A stretch of DNA of 64,000 bases. Source: Theobroma cacao. Lineage: Eukaryota; Streptophyta; Magnoliopsida; Malvales; Malvaceae. Under the pieces are notes generated by a model. That model worked only from the letters and a program-made list of their open reading frames with translations, did not search any database and was not told the origin of the DNA. A program made the translations under genes and the position numbers. The stretch is from positions 41,157,225 to 41,221,224 of the forward strand of contig NC_030851.1 in NCBI RefSeq assembly GCF_000208745.1, given 5' to 3'. Positions 11,501 to 24,500 of the stretch are shown one piece after another. Every line of letters starts with the position of its first letter. The stretch's first letter is position 1.

Positions 11501-14500
11501 GCATCGTTTAGCAGCTGGAAAACCATGTCACCAGTAAACTACAGATGCATCATCCTAGAAAATGAATTTCTTTGCTGCCATATAGCAATTTACTGGAAGA
11601 GAATCATGCAAAATTTAGCTTAAGGATAGTTTTTGTTACATTCAAAGTACATACAATAATATGCATCTGCTAAGGTAAGGATGGACTTCTTCAATGTACA
11701 ATGACTCTAAATTGAGTTTGTAGAATATGCACCAAAGCTTATCTTAAACATCCAGAATCATGATCTTAAACCTTAGTTTAAGTGATGATTCATGGAAGTC
11801 AATGCTGCCATTTGACATTTTTTTTTGGATGTTTAGGAATAACAACACTTTGCCTTTGAAGTTTGGAACATTGGAACATTAATTTGCTATTTGTCTAAGG
11901 TCAAGTCTTCTCATTGTTTTGTTCTATTTGTCAAAGTAAATACCTCTCATTGTTTTATTGTGTTGTATGAATGGGCTTATGCTTTATTGAAGTTGTAGCA
12001 TTGTATGCTGTTTCAGTTTATTTGTAATGGCTTATGCTTAAATATCGTTAATTTTAAACTCGTAATTAATTGCAAGTTATCTTCAAATTATATGGTTTCC
12101 AGACTTTGCGGGCCATGCCAGTTGTGGATCTAGAAATGCCAACTTTGTGTCTTGTTGGAGCGCCAAATGTGGGGAAGTCATCATTGGTTCGTATGCTCTC
12201 AACAGGAAAGCCTGAGGTCTGCACAACTACTTTCCACTTTGCTTTCTATTCAAACTATTAGTCTTGTCTGAATAAATTATTATACGTGAGCGATATAAAA
12301 CAGTTTAACTGGAGAAAAAGAATGGTGAATAGGAAATAAATTGGAGGAAAATCTGTGAAAAATAATAGAGCTTACTAGGAAAAGGATTATTAGGGGGAAA
12401 AACTTTTATCAAAGCATAAACGGAAGACTGTTAGTGAGAAATACTTTGAGAAAGTTGCAAGCCTGAAAGATTAAAAGCAAGTTTCAAGCTTTTGAAAGGT
12501 TCTGGTGCAATCACTTTTGGGGCATATTTCAAGAAGAAAAAGTTTTCTTTCTTATCTCATTCATCATCAAATGAAGAGCCAGATGTCCAGAGAAAAATAA
12601 AAAATTACTATATTGGCTTTGGTCCACCATATTTGCCTATTCTGGTATAGGCTTTGGTCCACCATTAATACTGAAACGCTATTAGCAAATTTGCTTTTAA
12701 TCTCTTTTTGTTGACAGTTTCTCTTTTATGTCTCTCTTAGGTGTGCAACTATCCTTTTACAACAAGAGGAATTCTGATGGGTCATATTACTATAAACTAC
12801 CAGCATTTTCAGGTTACTTTTTCTATAAGATTTTGGGTGATATCAACTTGTTATTACCTTTTATGATATGCTTACTGAAAACCCGACTACAGGTGACTGA
12901 CACCCCTGGGCTGTTGAAGAGATGTGATGGTAAGGAATTTTTGAAATCTGTTTGGTAGTTTTTGCTAATTTATTGATTTTATATATTCTGAAGAATTATT
13001 TTTGCCGGCATCTCTCTCTCTCTCTATATATCTTGCTATCATTGTGCATGTAGGTACAAGTGTTCATGCAAGGGGATTTCGAATGGTTCTTTTACTTTTT
13101 TTTTGTTTTTTTTTCCCCTGAATTTGACCACATTTTCTTAGATTTGAAAATGCTTCAATGTTGACCTTGATTGCCAAAGTTCACATTGACTTGATGGACT
13201 TAGATATGAAATTTTGAGTCAATAGAGGGGTAGTGGTTGTCAAAGTTGAGAAAGAAAAGGAGCATGAACAGTTTGTGGGGAGCCAAACTAGCTATATTAT
13301 AATTATATATTGGTTTTGATTCATCATTGTTCAAAATTCATGTATTCATGGCCCTATTTGAAGGCTATTTCCCTATAAAATTTGATTTGATTAAAGTGTT
13401 TTCAGGACACCCAACACTTTTCTTAGCTGTTAGTTGACAGCTAAACAGGTTGAGTCCTGTCTTTTAAGCTCAAGTTCTGATATTGTCATCAGCATAATGT
13501 CAACAGTTCTTTTGCACTCCCTCACCCCCATTGCAGAAGACAGGAATAATTTGGAAAAGTTAACACTTGCTGTGCTCTCGCATTTGCCAACAGCAATTCT
13601 TTATGTTCATGATCTATCAGGAGAGTGTGGAATGTCTCCGTCTGATCAGGTAACACATGATCTATTTTAGCAGAAAAGAAGGTCTGCCAGTTGTCTGAGA
13701 TTTACTATATCTGGAGCATATGTAAACCCATTACCTCATGCATGTATCAGAATTTATGTTTGCTGGTGGGACAGTGTCAACAAGTGTCCACCTCCTAAGT
13801 ATCTATAATTTGGACAGTAGTTGGGTTGCATGATTTGGATTTTAGCCTGTGGTAATTTTCTTTTATTTATCTAGATTCTGGTTTTTTGATAAGCAATATG
13901 AGATCTGGTCACTTTGTTTCCCATGTAAAAGGCCAGATCTTTTTCTCTAAAGATGAAAATTATGATTATTTCTCGTACACTTTTTCCATTGAAAAATTTC
14001 TTACATCACTGTACACTTTATGTTGGATTATGCAGTTCGTGATATACAAAGAGATTAGGGAAAGGTTTGACAATCATCTGTGGCTTGATGTTGTCTCAAA
14101 ATGCGATCTTCTGCAAGAATCTTCTGTGGTCTTCATCACAGAAGATGGAGAAACCAATCATCTTGAATTGGCGAAGTATTTGAAAATAGGCCCCAAAGGT
14201 GCGATACATGTATCAGTAAAAAGTGAAGAGGGACTCAATGAGGTTAGTCAATTTTCCTCAAATCGTCATTTAATTTTCATTCACAGTACTGCATATACAA
14301 TTTTTAGGAGTACAGACAGATAGGGATGAATCTCCCCATCTCTGCCCTCTCCATAGCATGTCCTTGTTGGGCATAGGTGCATAATAAAAAGCATTCCTTG
14401 TTATATATCCTACAGTTCCATTTGAAAATGTTATGGATCATAAGCAAACATTTTGAGCTAAGGTGACAATGGGATGAGATATTTTGAAAAGTCCTTAGAA

Positions 14501-14755
14501 CAAATATCCTAATACGAAGAATATGTAGCCAGTTCATCAACTCTAATATTCTATGATTGTCAATATTTTAGGTAGGTTGTCAAATGATTTAAGCAAAAAG
14601 TGTCTTTGAAGATTTGTGCTGGTTATTCTCATTGATTTGCTTTCAAATTGCTTTGTGTTCCCCTGCAGCTGACAAATAATGTGCATGAGGTATTGATGGC
14701 TCAGATGGGCAGGATCAGAAGTTCAAAGATCCCAGAAAACATTGAAGTTGCTTAG
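8553..14755 (+). CDS. NOG1-like GTPase, probably organelle-targeted
   Basis: Fourteen exons encode 439 aa: 8553-8634, 8715-8836, 9436-9556, 9650-9714, 9829-9942, 10349-10423, 10770-10808, 10892-10963, 12103-12216, 12741-12812, 12893-12929, 13537-13649, 14036-14242 and 14669-14755. Residues 1-50 are rich in Ser, Arg and aromatic residues with few acids, like a plastid or mitochondrial transit peptide. Residues about 70-235 match the helical NOG1 N-terminal region. The GTPase domain follows, with G1 GAPNVGKS (249-256), switch I FTTRG (274-278), G3 DTPG (295-298), G4 SKCD (363-366) and a G5-like SVKSEEG (402-408). G4 has Ser where Asn is usual. Cytosolic NOG1 is longer and works in 60S ribosome assembly; this shorter form resembles the plant PDE318-type protein, so organellar ribosome biogenesis is inferred. 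It converges on SPIKE1. Confidence 0.88.
10004..10022. repeat. short (TA)n microsatellite
   Basis: About nine TA units lie in the intron between the 9829-9942 and 10349-10423 exons of the NOG1-like gene. Confidence 0.9.
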
Positions 14756-15551
14756 ATAGAGGGTTACTTCTATCTCCACCAATGTCCTGCTTATGTTGAG
14801 CTTTTGTAATCTGATTCTGATGGTATATGGGTGGTTACTTGCTCAACTTGAAGAAAGCAAAATGAGCTGGATGGTCAATGTGTTAAAAGAATTCTAAGTC
14901 AAATTGGCGTTTTCCTTGAGTTCGTTTGTGTGCATATGGAATGGATGATTATTCTCTAAACCTACCATTCGGTTAATCTCTCAAATTAAAATGTCGCCAT
15001 CGCTAGCAATAGCCACTCCTTGCTTGATGCTTTTGCATGTCGGGCTTGGAATGGTCAGGTTGGCTGGTGGGTGGTAAAACACGCCCCACCATTGGCATTC
15101 ACCTAGTTGTGAAGTGGCAATGCTTGAGCTGTTGAGCCAAAAACTGGTTGCTTGCCGAATCAATTTCCAAGAGTTGTGTATGTTCATTTAAAGAGTTACT
15201 GGTTTTGGTGTGATCAATTCATATATATTCATACTCTGCGCGCGAGTCTTTTTCGTTTTCAATTTCTAAACTAGAATACAAGCTTATATTACAGGGGAGG
15301 GGACGGTGGCAGATGAGCTCATCCTGATTTTCATCTAACAAGCAAAAGCTACGAGTGTCATCACGTCAATTGGGACCAGAAATGCCTTGCTCAATCGCTC
15401 AGGCAGGAGGGAGAGCTTGAATAAGTAAACTACCATAGCCCACAAACAAATTGGTTATTACATACATAAACAAAGATCTACAAAAGAATAAATGTCACCA
15501 TCTATATGAACAGCTTGCACCAGAAATAATGGAGCAAGGCTTACAACATTA
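14756..15551. other. convergent intergenic region
   Basis: This stretch separates the stop of the + strand NOG1-like gene from the stop of - strand SPIKE1 and must hold both 3' UTRs. With under 800 nt between stops, the two transcripts could end close together or overlap. No independent gene is supported. Confidence 0.6.
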
Positions 15552-18500
15552 TCAGAGTTCTGAGAGAATCGCAGGGATGTAATGAGATAGCTCTGCTGTG
15601 AGAGACTGAAATCCATTCACTAGTTGTGTGTGGAAATCCTGGTCTTCTTCTCCAATCAATCTGAAGTGTACTCGAATTGCACGCTTGCAAACAGCCATAA
15701 ATTCAAGGAGTGCAGCAATGAGCTGCTGTAGCTCCTGAGAACGCAACCTTGTGGCAGGTTCACCTGACAAGAAGGCTGTGCACACACTCAGAACGCCACT
15801 ATTCACCTGCATATATGCCGAATTTGTTTAGGCGGATGATACAAAAGGTACAAAAGCTTAATCACACAAACACTGTTGAACAACGGTATTAAGTATGGAT
15901 TTCTGGCAAATCCCTCCTAGATAATTGCTTTAAAGCGAAAACAATAATGAACAAGAAATTGAAAGGCAAATAGAAAATTTGATGAGCTCACTTGAACTGC
16001 GACACTGCCTTGAAGAATTCTCTGCAGACTCTGGAGACGTGGCAATTGATCTCCTTCAGAACTACGAGGCTCTTCAAGCTCATTTCGTAAGGCAGCTGTT
16101 CGAGTTTCAATCATTCCAATTGCATTCTCTACTGGGGAAAATTCAAGTGATTCAGATTTTATGACCAAGAGCCTATTGACCAGTGCAGGGAATGAGCCTT
16201 CAGTCTGAAGAACAGTCCTCCTCTTCCATTGGTCTTCCAATCCACCTTGGGTCTTGCCGTTTTTTGTGAATGGAGTATCAAACAAGAAGCGGTCGAAGAC
16301 ACGTGCACGGACAGTTCCAGTCGAAAGAGAAAAGATTCTCTCCCTTCTGCTTCCCAAATCTTCATCTTCCATGACTGGATCAACAGCCGTTATTTGCAGG
16401 TAACAGACTCCAGGCTGCAACTCCTCTGCCTTCACTTGTCTTGAATCAGGGATAATGTGCAAAGTATGATTACCATCCATCCTAGATTCATATATATGAC
16501 TAAGTTTTTCCATTATGTCACCCAAGCGTACATCACGAGGTTCTCGGTAAACATATTCCTTCCGGTCCAGCTTGCCAAATCTCTCCCCGTAGAATCCAAC
16601 CCTATAATAAGTAGCATCAGTGAATGGAATAGGGCTTGACTCCTGCTCAAGGATTGATTCGTAGATATTTGTGAGCAATGTATGACATTTAGCCAGCTGT
16701 CCGTATGCCCTTCTGCTCTTATAAACTGGAATTACAAGTTCCAAAATGCTTGCACAGAAATGATAGAGCTCAGCTTGAGAGAAAAGCTTATTTGCAAGCT
16801 GTAGGTACTTAACAGCAGAGTCAACAGTGAGCTTGGAAGCACCATATCCCTCAACCTCAGCAGCTGATGCCTCAGATGTTATTTCACTGCTGACCATAGG
16901 ACAAATTTTACGTAGAGCTGTCACATGATCCTTGCTCCAAACACCATCATTTCTAGCAACAAGGGCCTACAACAGAAAAACTCATAGATGATGGCAAAAT
17001 ATGGACAAATTTGCAATTAATTAGCAGTCTTCTTTCTTCCTTTTTTTTTATTTCTAATTTCTTGGCAGCCTTTTTTCCTCTTTATCTGTTTGCCTTGGAG
17101 CAAGGCCTTTATGTCCATTTAGCAGGTGAGCCTTCCATTTTAAAAAAATACCGAAAAATAGTCAGTTCCTGCTTTTGGTTCATGACATTCCACTTCCATA
17201 ACATGTTAATTCATGATTTCTGAAATATAAGAACATGACAACAAATACTTGGAAGTAAGAAAATGGCCAAAATTTGATAGTCATGTTGTTCTCGGCCAAA
17301 AAATAGAAAGACTAATGGTCCTTAGAAATCTTATGAAGGTTGCAGGCAAACAAATGTCTCGAACTGACTTACCTGCATTACAACACCAGCAACAGCCACA
17401 GCACACTGTGCAGCTTCAGCCCAAGACTGCATTTCTTGATGTGCATCACACAAATGCAGCAACCACATTATGTGAAGATCTGGGACAGGGGCAAATGCCA
17501 TTGCAAGCTTGTAAAAGCTTTCTGCCGCTGCATATCTATCCATTGACATCACAGAGGCCTGCGAAAAAAAAAGCAGTCAATATTGAGATGTTAGTACGAC
17601 AGCATTTATTCATCCAGATCACAAGCCAGAAAAAGAAAACAGAACCATTACCACTTCCTGCTGTCAAAACTCACAAATTTTAGCCATGAACAAGCATCTT
17701 CTTCATTTGATCTTAAACTAAATTAGCTTAATCATTTAAAGGGAGTGGTTGCATTAGGCAAGCCAAAGCCCATCTCTGAATGAGTTCACGTTTAAACAAC
17801 CAAATCCTCAATGGCTATAGTCCCATCCCTCCAGGTCACTTAAAGATCAAATTAGGTCTCTGTTGCCACCGTAAGGTGCGGCATGGTCCTGTCATGATGC
17901 TTAACTGCATATTCTGCAGAATTCCTTGACTATTTGTGTTACGAACATAGCACTTATTGGACAGTTGAATTGTACTTTTTAAGAGACATATTTCTAATGC
18001 CATAACGGTTGCATGAAGACCATACAGGAAACTACCTCACAAAAAAAAAAGAACTAAAAAATGTTCGTAAAATCAGTCTGACCAAAATCTGACAGATCTT
18101 TTGGACTTACCAACAGTGCATGCTCCAGACTAGCATCAAGGGCCAGAAGAAGACTGCCAGAGAGAGATTTCACTTCTGACCAGGACCATCGATTCTCTTC
18201 AAAATTTTCTGGAGTCACCAATAGAGAATTCTCAGGAAGTCCACACTCATTCAATAGGCCAGAGCTCTTGACCTCATCTGACATTTCCTCCAAAGATTTT
18301 CGAAGCCGCCGTGCTTCACCGCTTTCTTCAAGTGTCCCATCAGACTTCATCTGAGTCACCTGCATGTCAGACATTAGCTCGGATAATGTAATAGTCAGCA
18401 TGACCCTCAACCTCGCAGTCTGCATGAAGTAGAAAGAACTCTGCAAAAATGAAAGAAATAATTGATGTCAGATTGAACAAAAGGAGCCAGCCCAATGGAC

Positions 18501-21500
18501 ATCTATCTTAAAATGCCAAAGGGCCTACCTTCACAAGTATTTGAAGCCCAATAACCGCTCTTTTCCTAATATTATCATTTCGGAAGACTGCAAGCCGAAG
18601 AAGATGAAAAGCAACTTGCTTTAAGAATCGATCATTGTCCCTAGCCATTAGGGTTGCCCCATGAAGATCAAAGACATGGTTGAAAACAGGTAAGAAAGCT
18701 TTCCAGAAAGCCAGTGGCTGATTTCGGGAAAAGAAGCTCATAATTATAGATGATAAACAATCAAGTTTTCCATAATCTGTAGCAATGCTATGGGATGCTG
18801 CCATCACAGAAAATTTCTCAGACATTTCCAAAACCTGAAGACTAACAGCAGCACTCAAGTTTTCTTCCCAAAGCTCCTGAAACAAACATAAAAATCAAGA
18901 GCAACCTAAATCAATTTCAGAACAAGACCAAATAAGTAACTTTGAAAACACTTTTATTTTTTTGAGAACATGATATTCTTATACAACTGTACCAGCTTTT
19001 GTCGCAAAATGGGGTGCAAAGATTCTCTAAGTGCTTGGGCTGAAGCTCCAATCCTAGAAGATTGTGCCTGAGCCAGAGCTTCTCTCAAGGAATATGGCTG
19101 GCTTGGGGAGCTTAGCTGAGAATTCACCCTCTGCCACAAGTAACCATTGTCAGGTGTTCCCTGCGGCTGCATTTGAGCAATCAAACAATGTATAAAAAAT
19201 TTAGCAGATGCAGTTTTCTGTATCTACAAATCAACAACATCCACAAGCAAACACTGACTTCTAAATTTAAGAGCCACAGAAAAAAATACAATAATAACTC
19301 ACTCTAACATCTTGTCTTGATGCCTCAGATAGATAATTGTTAATTGCAGGGGAAAGCTTATCAGAGTATTTTGGTGAAGTAGGTCCATCACCTACAGGAT
19401 TGCGAGAACTGCTGCCTATAAGCATACCATCAGCAGGCTTTCTGTGCTGTAAGTACATCATGGAGAATTAGCACAATGGGAAGGGTAAGAAGTGACAAAG
19501 CCTCTGCTGCAAACCAATTTTCCATATTACATGGAAAATAATCATAAATTCAGAATGAAAAAGTACATAATGTTGACTAGTATTGACCAGAATAGAGGCG
19601 AAAGTCTAAGATAAGCTAGAGAAATAAATTTGAAACATACTAGATGTGCTTGAGCACAAGGTTACCTTTCTCTATAACATATTTGTTTCATGAATATTTC
19701 TTCTTATAACAGTTAATAAATGTTAATAATAGAAAAAGCTGACATTCAGCTTGCTTCAGTTTATTTGTGTTTTAAAAAAAAAACAAATTAAATCATCCGG
19801 CAATATTATTAGCTTTTAATGTTGTGGGAAAAATTAGCATAGAGTATATGTATTGAGTACTTTCTCACCCCATATACTTTCAGGCATATATATGACAGTA
19901 TGAATATAAGCATACAAATATTTATTTTCCGTATACACATATTTAATAGGCGCAATGTTGTCCTATAAACAAATTGGTTGGCGGCAATCCAGCATCATCA
20001 AGGTTATTGGAATGATGTGATGAACGCTCAGGAGAACGATGCCATTAACTCAATTTAAACGACCAAATGTGTTTAAGCCACTCAAATGCTTCCTCTATAT
20101 TCTATGCCCAATCATTACCAAGTTCAAGGGCTAAGACACCAACAACCTAGGCTGAAACTTAAAAGAAAAAGTTTAATCATTTATTGTTGTCAAGAAGCAT
20201 AGGAGATAAGCTAAAGACAACAAATTAAACCTTAACCACATCATGGACCTGCCTAAACAAATAAATTAACAGAATCAACAAACAAGTTTGCACAACAAAA
20301 AAGGAAATTGAATATTTAGCTATATAGCAACCTCAAAAAGAACCAGGCATTCCTCCATGAGTTTGAAGAATAATCTAGTTCGAGCAATGCTTTGCTGCCA
20401 AGCCTTGACAACTGATGCCTCATCCAGATTACGCACGATTTGCAAGATAATAATCAAAACTTCACGCTTTTCAGCAGCATTTAAGTTGTAAAATACAGGC
20501 ATTTCATCTAGAATCTGCAGAGAGGAGAAGCTCACTAACAACAAATTTATGCTGGCATAAATGCAGTCGTATCTCATCGAGGTCATCTTTAATACAATCC
20601 CATGCCAAATTTTAGACTCCAATATCCCATCCTATGTCCTATTTCGGATTGATAAGATTTGACCTAAGCTTTATGCAAAGCTCTTATGATGGAAGGATGC
20701 TAAAAGTTCCAGAGACAAAATGCAATACCAGATATGTAGGTTTTTCTTAGATGATACCAATGACAATAACTGCTTCACCTTCTCAGATGAACATACAAGT
20801 GAATGTGACACCAAACAGCCATGTAATTTTGTCACCCATCACTAATTAGTTCATTTGGGTTAAGAAAATTGTAATACCATTCAGGCAATTTCACAAAAAT
20901 GCAAAATCAGCAATGTTGTACCACTGGCTAATCCTTGTAATCTATGCCATCATAGAGTCCAAAATTCCTAGTTCATGTTACAAAGGTTTTTAACTTAGGA
21001 ATTCAATTAAAGTAAGCGGTGTTATCTGACATTGGTGAAGTTTTAGAGTTTGTTCTGGCCTTATATTCAAGTTGGAACGTCCCCATGTATTGTCAATTGG
21101 TTTTTTGTTGGATGCTTAACAAACTGGAAATATAAATCATCATGCAATAAGATTTCTATAATGCAATTTACCTGGCCAATAAGAGGAAAATATAGTTGGG
21201 CAATATATAGCTTGTCTTCAGGCTTTTGATACCGACCGTCAAACTCATGCTTACATAAAAGAACTACCAAAATTCTAGCTGCCTAATCACACCAAAAAGC
21301 ATGTGTTATTAGAAAGCAATAAAGTATGCCACATATACTAAGCATGGAATGCATCCAAACATAAAAGATTAAAAGAAAGTTCAACATCAAGAGAGACAGA
21401 AATGAATATGAACATGATTATTTGAACCAGTTAAGCAGATTTTATCCAAACTCACCTTAGCACGCTGAGATAAATCATCATGATCCCAAGTAAGGAAAAT

Positions 21501-24500
21501 TTCTTGAATCAAGACAGAAGACAGATAGTTCCTACAGCATAATATCAAGATAGTCAAGTGAGCGATGCTGGCATTGTCAGATACTAATTATTTGAGGGCT
21601 TGTGCGATCAACACAAGGCCAAACTAACCAATTCGGTTTTTTCAAGGAGAAATCTTAGAGAGAGAGAAAGAGCGAGAGGAAAAAAAACTACTGTTAGTGA
21701 ATCCTTTGATAAAAAGATAAACTAATTAGATTACTCCATATCAAGGAGCATCACTAATTGACCTCTGGACCATTAGGGACAAGCGACATGGACGACAATC
21801 ATGTGAAAGCAAGCCAAGATTAATTACCTAGATACTCTAAAAATATGACCTTTATTTGCCATTTTTAGGGCCCCATTTAAGCTGAAATGATACCATTAAG
21901 TAATTTTTATGTTTCTTTATAACGCCAGGTATAAAGACAATTTCGAGGTTTCTCAGATGTTGCAGATTTTGGATCTTAACAACTGTGATTTAGATTTTTT
22001 TTTCTTTTATTTATTCTTTATATTTTAGGAGTTGGTTTAAGTCAATTTTGGTACTTTCTTATTTTGGATCTCAAGTCCTTAAAAGATAGGATTGCTAGAA
22101 CTCTACAAGCAGTCATGTAACATATTTTATTATGTAAAGAACTAGTTTCGAATTTCAGTAGCTCTCATGGTCTCTTTGAACAGCCATTTATTACACCATA
22201 TACAAACTCACATCATTTTATGATCTAATTTTAACCCTAACCCAATATATCCATTCACAGACCAAGCCAGCAATATTTCATCCCAAACCCTTGGTATGCC
22301 AATTTAATACCATAGCAACTTAATCAAAACCCCAATTCTTCCCATGGTCACCCATTCTTTCGACCTGACTTCAATTGACCCTGACTAAGAACCTGAAAAG
22401 ACAACTTTTCGTGCTCACCTACGAAAACAACTAATTTCTCATAATTTAATGCAAACCCCCTGACCCCTTCAAAGCTCTCCTACATCAGAGGTTTGGGTGG
22501 GTTATGAAATATCGGTAAACACTGAACTCTAAAAACGTGGAAGACACTATATTATTCCTTCTTCATGAACATGTGTATCATTCAATTAGAAGTTAAGCCC
22601 CTTATGCCAACTTTTACAATAACGAAATTTTGGTTGCATTCATAACTAAGGAAATACACTGTTCATTGTGTAAGATAATAACAATGAGGAAAAGTTAATG
22701 CCATCTATCATATTAGAACTGATGATAGTGTCAGAGCAACAAGACAACATTGTTATTTAAAAATACATTCAACTTATATAAGTTCTCCCCTGTAAAGAGG
22801 GATGTTCTCCATAAAGGCACAACATTGAGCAGAAATTTACATTGAGAAGGAGTGAAGCATACGAACACAAGAAGAATAAAGTACCTATCTGAAGGGTCTC
22901 TCCCAGGCATTTCCACAAAAAGATCATGATCACATATTATCTGCAAAAATATTAGCTTGCAATCATGCAGAACTGATTGACATACCCCAGAAAACTTGTC
23001 CAGATACAAGGACACCTGCAGCACGTAAAACTCATTTAGAAAGTGACTAACCTCAGAACAACAGCAATAACAACATGATCCAATATTTTCAGGGCCATAT
23101 ACCACCACCAGTTTATTGGAAGTAATCATTTCTCCTTTCCTTCATCCTTGTACATAAAAGAACCCTCTCACCCAAAAGTACAAATATCAGGTTGAGACAG
23201 GCCTCCAACATTTGCTGTAACTCATTAAAAAAAACAAGTCTACAGCTGTATGTGGACCTGAATGACCGCTTGTGCTTCACCTTATTAAATAGTAAACAGT
23301 TGTGGAAAACCAAAGATACTCAACTCAGACATGCAATGAATAACATCTGTTTTTGCAATCGTAGAGTGACTCTAGAAAGATATATAATCATCAAAATTGC
23401 CGACTAGATGAACTTTTTAAGATGTTGACTCATTGTACACATATGCCATACTGCATCCAAGTTTCCCAAAGCCGAAACTACCTTGTTAGTTCCTAAACTC
23501 AGAGCCATGGGATCTAAATTAACAAAGAATTCCTCACTCTAGGGATAAGTGTCATGATAGTTATAGACTCTTAAGATTCCTAGATTATCTAACACAAATG
23601 TCTATTTTCAACTCCCCCACAGAAATAATATGGTCACTAATTGACATTTTAAGAGGGTTGCTCACAGAGGTTTAGGTAATTTTGCTTCATTTTTTCTGTG
23701 TCCGATCAGTCATCATATCTAAACTTAATTGTGCTTCAATTGGATTTACTTGGATTTTATGCTAAAGCTTTTACTAGAATTTAGTGCGTTTCGACCATAA
23801 TGCTAACCTTCTTTCTTTCTCAATTCTTCTGATGCCATTACACTTGTGTTGTCTATAAATAGCCTTCTACTGTTACATTTTTCACTCAATCAACTGAGAT
23901 TTGCTTGATAGGATCAGAAGATCAATAGTGGATTCTGTAGGCTTGACATGTTTTTCATCATAAAGATAGAGAGAGATCCATTGTTACCAAAACTGTGATT
24001 GTCAATCAGAAGGTATTAGTTGCTTTAGTTACATTTATCCTTTTGATTTTATATTTCTTATTTTATATGTACACTTTTCGTTAGATCAAGAAATTTTCTT
24101 AGCATCAATCTAAAATATTTTTTCCTTGCAATATTTGAAAAAGTTCTCTAACCATTTGCATTGTTTGATACAATGACTTTTGGGTTCTTATTGTCCTGCA
24201 CACCCTATATTTAAATTGGGTTTTTCTGTTGTGCTCATGAGTTATTCAGCTAAGTGATACTTCGAGTGCTTTCAGCTCTTGCTCTGCAGAAGCTTAGGTT
24301 TGCAATGGTGGAGGATGGTTGTGCACTGTTTTATGTTTTAGTAAATTTTTATTTTTAAGGGTATACATTTTGGGGCCTGGCTTTTGGACAAATATTTCAG
24401 TACTGTAGGATTAAGCCATTTCTTAGCTTTCTTTCCACTTTTTTGCTTTTGTACTTCATAGCTTGCTTGTCATTGTGCTGATTGGGTTAAGTCAAATGCA

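Noticed and set aside
15979..17683. Several + strand frames of 60-144 residues
   Set aside because: All are antisense shadows of SPIKE1 exons 28-29 and their intron.
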